From the NCBI GenBank assembly GCA_050741915.1, contig JBOGEX010000023.1, positions 1 through 34,086 of the forward strand: a DNA stretch of 34,086 nucleotides. The letters are read 5' to 3'. The notes under the pieces were generated by a model that did not search any database, was not told the origin of the DNA, and saw only the letters and a program-made list of their open reading frames with translations. Source of the stretch: JACCTH01 sp050741915 (GTDB lineage: Bacteria > Actinomycetota > Acidimicrobiia > Spongiisociales > ZC4RG35). The translations under genes and the position numbers were made by a program. Position 1 is the stretch's first letter, and each line of letters starts with the position of its first letter. Of the stretch, positions 29,720 through 34,086 are shown piece by piece.

Positions 29720-31266
29720 CCGAACCCGGGCCCAAGAAGCGCTGGGCGATCCCGGTCGTGATCGCACTATTCGGTGGAGCCCTGGGCGCCGCCTCCTACC
29801 TAGCGGCCCCCGATAACGTCCTCACGCATTTGTTGGCGCCGCCAACCACGGCCGCGACCACCACGTCGACCACGGCCGCGCCGACGACCACCACCCGCCC
29901 CGGCCCGGCCACAACCACGACGACCACGCTTCCCGCGCGGGAGCCGGGAACCGTTCCTGGTTTTACGGCTGGACTTCCGTGGGGAACCACGGTCGGGCTG
30001 ACCATGTTCCGCGGCAATCCCACTCGCACCTTCTACGGGTCGGGCCCGCTGCCGAGGACTCCGCAGGTGCTCTGGAGCTATCCGGAGGAAGGGGCAATGT
30101 GCGGTTTTTCCTCGGTTGCCGGGGTCAGCAGGCAGTGGTGTGGAACCGGCTGGACCGGCCAGCCGGTGGTCTGGGATCGACCCGATGGAACCACCGAGGT
30201 CATCTTCGGCGCCTACGACAAGGCGGTCCACTTCCTCGACGCCGCCACCGGCGCCGAGCTGCGACCGTCTTTTGACGCCGGCGACATCATCAAAGGCTCG
30301 GTGACTCTTGACCCCGACGGCTACCCGCTTCTCTACTTCGGTTCGAGGGACGACAAGTTGCGCATCGTCGCTCTCGATCGCGAGAAGCCAACCGAGTTGT
30401 GGAATCTCGACGCCGATGCCGTCGACGGTATTTGGAACGACGACTGGGACGGCAATCCGGTGATCGTCGACGACATGCTCTACGAAGGCGGGGAGAACGG
30501 ATGGTTCTTTGCCATAAAGCTCAACCGCAGTATTGATGTCCAAGGTTTCGTCGCGGTCAGTCCGGAGATCGTCTTCTCCACTCCGGCTTGGACGAGCGAG
30601 CTGATCTCACGGGTGGGCCGCAACGTCTCCATCGAGAGCTCAGTGATGATCCACTCCCAAGTTGCCTATCTGGCCAACTCGGGGGGCCGGGTGGTTGGTT
30701 TCGACGTCTCCGTTATCGAAAGCGGGAACGCGCCCGTGGCCTTCGACTTCTGGGTGGGCGATGACACCGACGCCACCCTGGTATCCGATGCGAGCGGGGC
30801 GATATACGTGGCGGTGGAGGAGGAGCGCAAGAACGACCGCAGTCGCGAGCTCGGTCAGCTGATCAAGCTCAATCCCGAGCTGTCCGATCCCTACGTCTGG
30901 GGGGTTCCGGTCCCCGGCGGTGATCAAGTGGGAGGACTCTGGGCAACGCCCGCCCTGGGCGATGGGGTTATCTACGAGGCAACCCATCCCGGAGAGCTGC
31001 TCGCCGTCGACGCCGAGACAGGCGAGGTGACATGGCGCGAGGAGATCGGATGGCATGCCTGGTCCTCGCCGGTGGTGATCGACGACGAGTTACTGGTGGC
31101 GACCTGCACGGGCGAGCTGCGGGCCTACTCCCTCGCCGATCCCTTCCGGCCCGCCCCGAGCTGGACCCTGAAACTCTCGGAATCGTGCATCGAATCGACT
31201 CCGGCTGTTTGGAACGGTCGGATCTACGTTGGCGTTCGCGACGGCAAGTTCTACGCCGTCGGCTAA
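29716..31266 (+). CDS. Membrane-anchored PQQ/BamB-like beta-propeller protein
   Basis: A 516-residue protein with one N-terminal membrane segment (RWAIPVVIALFGGALGAASY, about 8-27). A Thr-rich linker (about 40-75) and a repeat domain of beta-propeller type follow. Blades show the PQQ pattern, for example PQVLWSYPEEG, GYPLLYFGSRDDKLRIVALD, GELLAVDAETGEVTWREEIG and GRIYVGVRDGKFYAVG. A Cys pair (CGFSSVAGVSRQWCGTGW) may form a disulfide. GTG 29716 overlaps the capA stop (GTGA) and has GGAG 4 nt upstream. ATG 29704 would add four residues. No catalytic residues are evident, so scaffolding or binding outside the membrane is likely. A strong hairpin lies 4 bp downstream. Confidence 0.85.
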   Translation: MTEPGPKKRWAIPVVIALFGGALGAASYLAAPDNVLTHLLAPPTTAATTTSTTAAPTTTTRPGPATTTTTTLPAREPGTVPGFTAGLPWGTTVGLTMFRGNPTRTFYGSGPLPRTPQVLWSYPEEGAMCGFSSVAGVSRQWCGTGWTGQPVVWDRPDGTTEVIFGAYDKAVHFLDAATGAELRPSFDAGDIIKGSVTLDPDGYPLLYFGSRDDKLRIVALDREKPTELWNLDADAVDGIWNDDWDGNPVIVDDMLYEGGENGWFFAIKLNRSIDVQGFVAVSPEIVFSTPAWTSELISRVGRNVSIESSVMIHSQVAYLANSGGRVVGFDVSVIESGNAPVAFDFWVGDDTDATLVSDASGAIYVAVEEERKNDRSRELGQLIKLNPELSDPYVWGVPVPGGDQVGGLWATPALGDGVIYEATHPGELLAVDAETGEVTWREEIGWHAWSSPVVIDDELLVATCTGELRAYSLADPFRPAPSWTLKLSESCIESTPAVWNGRIYVGVRDGKFYAVG

Positions 31267-31270
31267 TCCG

Positions 31271-31317
31271 TTCTTGCGTATTTTCGCCACGTATATGTGG
31301 CGAAAAATACGCAAGAA
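31271..31317. terminator. Bidirectional terminator between convergent genes
   Basis: TTCTTGCGTATTTTCGCCAC (31271-31290) pairs with 31297-31317 over 20 bp with one bulged A, around the loop GTATAT. It lies between the stops of the plus-strand beta-propeller gene and the minus-strand amidohydrolase gene. No separate T-run follows on either strand; the A/T tract is inside the stem. Confidence 0.8.
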
Positions 31318-31324
31318 AGAAGAG

Positions 31325-32467
31325 TTAGAGCTTGATCTCGTCCCAGCGGTCGGCGGAGGCGACGTCGAAGATGGTCCAGGCCATCCCCACCGCACCGTCG
31401 ATCAAACCTTTTTCACCGGCCGGGGTGATGGTGTGGGCGGCAAACTCGGCTTGATGGTTGACGGCCGGCATGCTGTCGATCGAGATCATCGGGTGAATGG
31501 TCGGAACGAGCTTCGACACGTTCCCCATATCGGTCGAGCCCGAAACTGTTGGCGGTAGATCCTTGCCGCGCATCATCGGCCGGCCGAGCGCTTCGGAGTT
31601 GGCCGCGAAGATCTCCACCAGGATCGGGTTGCTGATCAGATCCTCGTAGGTGTGACCAACCCGCTCGATCTCGTGGGTGCACCCGGTGGCGGTTGCTGCC
31701 GCCTCGAAGCAAGCCAGCACCCGGGGGAGGAGGACGTCCAGCCGGTCCTGCTGCGGAGCGCGGACATACCAAGACGACCGGGTGTGGTCGGGGATGATGT
31801 TGGGGGCGTCCCCGCCGTGGGTGACGATCCCGTGGACCTTGTCGGTCGGTTCGAGCTGCTGGCGCAGGGTGGAGACGTTGACATACGCCTGGACGAAAGC
31901 GTCGAGGGCGTTGATCCCCAGGAACGGATAAGCCGAGGCGTGGGCCGTCTTGCCGTGAAAGATCGCGTCGATATGCGCCACCGAGATCACCGGCGGGTCG
32001 ACCACGTCATGCGTGGACGGATGGACCATCATTGCGAGCTTCGCCCCTTCGAAGGCTCCGGCGTTGATCAGGTCGACCTTGCCGCCATATTTCTCCTCGG
32101 CCGGAGTGCCGAGAACGGTGACACGAAATCCCAATTGGTCGGCGGCTGCGAGCAGGCCGATCCCGGCTCCCAAGGCCGATGTGGCGATGATGTTGTGTCC
32201 GCAGGCGTGGCCTACTCCGGGGAGGGCGTCGTATTCAGCGCAGATGATGACCTCAGGGCCGGTGTCGCCGGACCGGGCGGCGAACGCGGTTTCGAGACCG
32301 TAGGCCGGATACTCCACTGCAAAACCGTTCCCTTTGAGGAAATCGGCCAGCCGGGCCGAGCTCTCGCGCTCCTGGTAAGCGATCTCGGGGTTCTCGTACA
32401 TCCAGCGGCTGATCTCGGTCAACTCGCCGGCGCGGGCTTCGATCGTGGCTTTGATCTGGTCTTTCAT
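31325..32467 (-). CDS. M20 family amidohydrolase / peptidase
   Basis: Zinc- or manganese-dependent hydrolase of the M20D group, which includes AbgB-type p-aminobenzoyl-glutamate and N-acyl amino-acid hydrolases. 380 residues from ATG 32467. The metal site is visible: EYDALPGVGHACGHNIIATS (Cys89, His91) and TPAEEKYGGKVD (Glu124-Glu125). VHPSTHDV follows, with a late His in MPAVNHQAEFAAHT. The dimerisation (lid) domain lies about 175-285, with FHGKTAHASAYPFLGINALD. The start overlaps the EamA gene's stop (ATGA), so the transporter and hydrolase are coupled. Import or export of an amide-linked compound together with its cleavage is a reasonable guess. The exact substrate is unknown. Confidence 0.92.
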   Translation of the reverse strand: MKDQIKATIEARAGELTEISRWMYENPEIAYQERESSARLADFLKGNGFAVEYPAYGLETAFAARSGDTGPEVIICAEYDALPGVGHACGHNIIATSALGAGIGLLAAADQLGFRVTVLGTPAEEKYGGKVDLINAGAFEGAKLAMMVHPSTHDVVDPPVISVAHIDAIFHGKTAHASAYPFLGINALDAFVQAYVNVSTLRQQLEPTDKVHGIVTHGGDAPNIIPDHTRSSWYVRAPQQDRLDVLLPRVLACFEAAATATGCTHEIERVGHTYEDLISNPILVEIFAANSEALGRPMMRGKDLPPTVSGSTDMGNVSKLVPTIHPMISIDSMPAVNHQAEFAAHTITPAGEKGLIDGAVGMAWTIFDVASADRWDEIKL

Positions 32468-33402
32468 CCTGATCCCACCATAACGGGGGAGGGTCGCCGG
32501 CGTCCCGTGAGGATCAGGCCGCCGAGGATCAGAGCGACCCCGCTCAACTGCACGGCCGAAGGCCGCTCGTCCAGCAGCAGTTGTCCCATCAGGACCGAAC
32601 CAACCGGTTGTACGGTCAGAAGGACCGAGGTGACCGCCGCCGGCAGCCGCGGCAGGCTCACGCTGATCAGGAGCCAGCCCCCGACCTGCACTCCCAAGGC
32701 AAGCACGAGGAGCCATCCGTGGGCGGGCCAGCTAAGACCAAGGTCGATCTCTCCGAGCGGCACCCCGGCGATGAGTGAGGCCAGAGCGGCAACGGCGGTG
32801 GCGTAGAGGAGCGGACCCCCTGGTCGGCGCAAATCGCGGTTGGCTTGTCGCTGCACAAGGATGAAGCCGGCATAGGCAAAACCGGTCCCGACCCCGAACA
32901 CGACCCCGAGACCAGGGTTGCGTCCGTAGGCATCGGCGGCACCGATGATCCCCGAGATCAGAACGACGCCGCTCATGACCAGGATCACCGAGGCGATGAT
33001 CTGGCGGCCAACCGGTTCTTTGAGCAGGATCCAGGCAAGGAAAGGCACGATCACCACCTGGGTGTTGCCGAGCACGGTGGCCAACCCAGCTCCGACTTCT
33101 GCGATCGAGTGATGCCACAGTACGAGATCGGTGGCAAAGAAGACACCCGCTATCGCCGCCAATCGCACGGTCTTGGCATCGAGAGCCCCGAACTTCTTCC
33201 TCTCCGATCGAGCGATCAGCACCAGAAGGGGCAGGGCGTATGCGCACCGAAAGACGGCCGCGGTCGAGGGCTCAACGTTGGCCAGGCGGACGAGGATGGC
33301 CGAGGTGGCGATGACCAGGGCGCCGAGGACCGCAGCCACCACAGGTCTGTCAGCCAGTTTCTTAGGCGTTGTGGACGCGGCTTCTATCTTGGCTGGATGC
33401 AT
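32464..33402 (-). CDS. EamA-family (DMT superfamily) transporter
   Basis: Integral membrane protein of the drug/metabolite transporter superfamily, 312 residues and about ten helices, made of two EamA repeats. The first repeat begins VVAAVLGALVIATSAILVRL and ends QVVIVPFLAWILLKEPVGRQ. The second ends LTVQPVGSVLMGQLLLDERP followed by LSGVALILGGLILTGRR. These PvxxxxxxxxLxEp blocks are the family signature. ATG 33402 lies in the palindrome ATGCAT shared with the divergent lipoprotein. GTG codons near the first helix are possible alternative starts. It is translationally coupled to the M20 hydrolase. Substrate unknown. Confidence 0.9.
   Translation of the reverse strand: MHPAKIEAASTTPKKLADRPVVAAVLGALVIATSAILVRLANVEPSTAAVFRCAYALPLLVLIARSERKKFGALDAKTVRLAAIAGVFFATDLVLWHHSIAEVGAGLATVLGNTQVVIVPFLAWILLKEPVGRQIIASVILVMSGVVLISGIIGAADAYGRNPGLGVVFGVGTGFAYAGFILVQRQANRDLRRPGGPLLYATAVAALASLIAGVPLGEIDLGLSWPAHGWLLVLALGVQVGGWLLISVSLPRLPAAVTSVLLTVQPVGSVLMGQLLLDERPSAVQLSGVALILGGLILTGRRRPSPVMVGSG
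33385..33390 (+). promoter_or_regulatory. Candidate leaderless promoter (-10) of the small lipoprotein gene
   Basis: TATCTT lies 6 nt before ATG 33397 and within the first codons of the divergent EamA gene. No Shine-Dalgarno site is present. Confidence 0.4.
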
Positions 33403-33909
33403 CGTGTTGGCTTGATATTGGTCACGATTCTCATCACCGCCTGCGCGAACGAAGTCGAGGCGACCACAGCTTCCACCTCTACGACGGAAGTCGCCAACAG
33501 CTCTACCACCTCGACCCTGGAACCGCTGGTCGAGTGTCCAGCCATTCCGTACGTCGTCAGCGACCTGCCGACGCGGGTGACAGGGGAGGCGGTCGATTTG
33601 GGCTCGATCGAGCTCGACCAATTCACCGCCATCGGCGGCACCCGATCGATCTTTTGGGTCAATGCCGAAGGCGAGTTGGCGATTGCCCTAATTAGAGGGA
33701 CGTTGCCGCCCATCGACTGGCCCGGGGAGCGGGGAGAGATCAATGTGGCTGGAACCGACGGGGTAGCGGGGCCTCACGAAGATGGCAAATGGGTGGCGGC
33801 GTGGTTCGACGGCGACGGCAGGGACCGGTGTGACCGCTACACGATGGTCTTCTACTCGCCGGTCGAGCCCTTCGAAGTGGAGTCAACCTTGCGGGCGATC
33901 ACCCGTTGA
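33397..33909 (+). CDS. Small secreted lipoprotein of unknown function
   Basis: A 170-residue protein. The lipoprotein signal MHRVGLILVTILITAC (Cys16) is followed by a Ser/Thr-rich linker (about 17-45), then a compact acidic domain containing GEAVDLGSIELDQF, GTRSIFWVNAEGELAIALIR and WVAAWFDGDGRDRCDRYTMV. Two Cys residues in the mature domain (CPAIPY and RCDRY) could form a disulfide. I recognise no family. The start is on the shared ATGCAT with EamA. The frame is open far upstream, but that is antisense to the EamA gene and not coding. Confidence 0.7.
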   Translation: MHRVGLILVTILITACANEVEATTASTSTTEVANSSTTSTLEPLVECPAIPYVVSDLPTRVTGEAVDLGSIELDQFTAIGGTRSIFWVNAEGELAIALIRGTLPPIDWPGERGEINVAGTDGVAGPHEDGKWVAAWFDGDGRDRCDRYTMVFYSPVEPFEVESTLRAITR

Positions 33910-34086
33910 AGGATCGTTCCTTTTGAACTGTGGGCCGTAGGCGTTGGTTTCGCTGGCTAACAACCCAGCAATCATGCCGCTGGCAGCAGCGGCACCCGAG
34001 ATGGATGAAAATCGCCACGTTGAACAGAGCCCCTGAACCCGATTCACGCCGCAAGCGGGCTCTGACTCCTGCGACCAAAGGGCAAC
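33910..34086. other. Window end, no supported gene
   Basis: Holds the inverted copy of the 20-bp repeat (33995-34014) and a stem GCCGCT/AGCGGC (33976-33981 and 33988-33993). A plus-strand frame starting MKIATLNRAPEP at 34005 runs off the end. A 57-codon minus-strand frame also crosses here. Neither can be supported. Confidence 0.4.
33995..34014 (-). repeat. 20-bp sequence repeated inverted at 28544-28563
   Basis: On the minus strand this reads CGATTTTCATCCATCTCGGG, identical to the plus-strand copy 5.4 kb upstream. It is followed by GTGCCGCTGCTGCCAGCGGC, which can fold into a hairpin. Confidence 0.6.

Noticed and set aside
31652..32806. 384-codon plus-strand frame over the M20 and EamA genes
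   Set aside because: Antisense to two genes with clear motifs; no signal of its own.
33995..34060. RNase P RNA fragment (AGATGGATGA followed by ACAGAGCCC resembles the rnpB 3' region)
   Set aside because: The required 5' conserved regions are absent upstream and the same 20-mer occurs at 28544 without an rnpB context.
34005..34086. Start of an exonuclease III-like gene (MKIATLN)
   Set aside because: Only 27 codons before the window ends, and the following residues do not match that family.

Overview
The window looks like chromosomal DNA from an uncultured, high-GC Gram-positive bacterium, most likely an actinobacterium and possibly of the class Acidimicrobiia. That placement is inference. 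It rests on the GC-rich composition, frequent GTG and TTG starts, exported lipoproteins with long Thr-rich linkers after the lipobox, promoters that sit directly on start codons, and a GlnQ/AapP style of amino-acid uptake. There is no rRNA or tRNA gene to settle it.

Layout. 1-2899 (minus strand): corA, then an acyltransferase-DUF1295 operon. 2941-3878: a decayed fabH and a TetR repressor. 4051-13620 (plus strand): a phosphate block of ppk1, a chrA-like transporter, pstSCAB, phoU, a PhoB-type response regulator and its histidine kinase. A Pho-box-like repeat precedes pstS. 13685-14945: two convergent decayed genes, a PolX/HhH-like protein and a ferritin-like protein. 15031-16634: a tiny SFPASDPPA-motif protein and a cyclopropane-fatty-acid synthase family methyltransferase. 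16671-18134: a palindromic repeat element split by a complete IS481-family insertion sequence (16733-18042).

18269-28209 holds two amino-acid ABC importers: a three-gene HisJ/GlnH-type system and a four-gene AapJQMP-type system. Between them lie dxs and a minus-strand ECF sigma factor with a single-pass membrane partner. 28210-28648 is non-coding and contains an intact second copy of the palindromic repeat architecture. 28649-31266 encodes a CapA-like lipoprotein and a membrane-anchored beta-propeller. 31325-33402 (minus strand) encodes an EamA transporter and an M20 amidohydrolase. 33397-33909 is a small lipoprotein that starts head-to-head with the EamA gene on a shared ATGCAT.

The most interesting signals lie outside the genes. 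First, a family of intergenic elements is built from about 30-bp units beginning CAAATTYG, arranged two forward and two inverted. In one copy the IS481 element sits exactly in the apex, and its 15-bp target duplication is the whole apical stem-loop. Second, a 20-bp exact inverted match links 28.5 kb and 34.0 kb. Third, three multiply frameshifted gene remnants lie among otherwise intact genes. Fourth, two transporter genes have conserved N-termini that extend upstream of any ATG/GTG/TTG. Fifth, a response regulator and kinase are separated in the same frame by a single TAG. I found no CRISPR array, phage or recognisable defence system.
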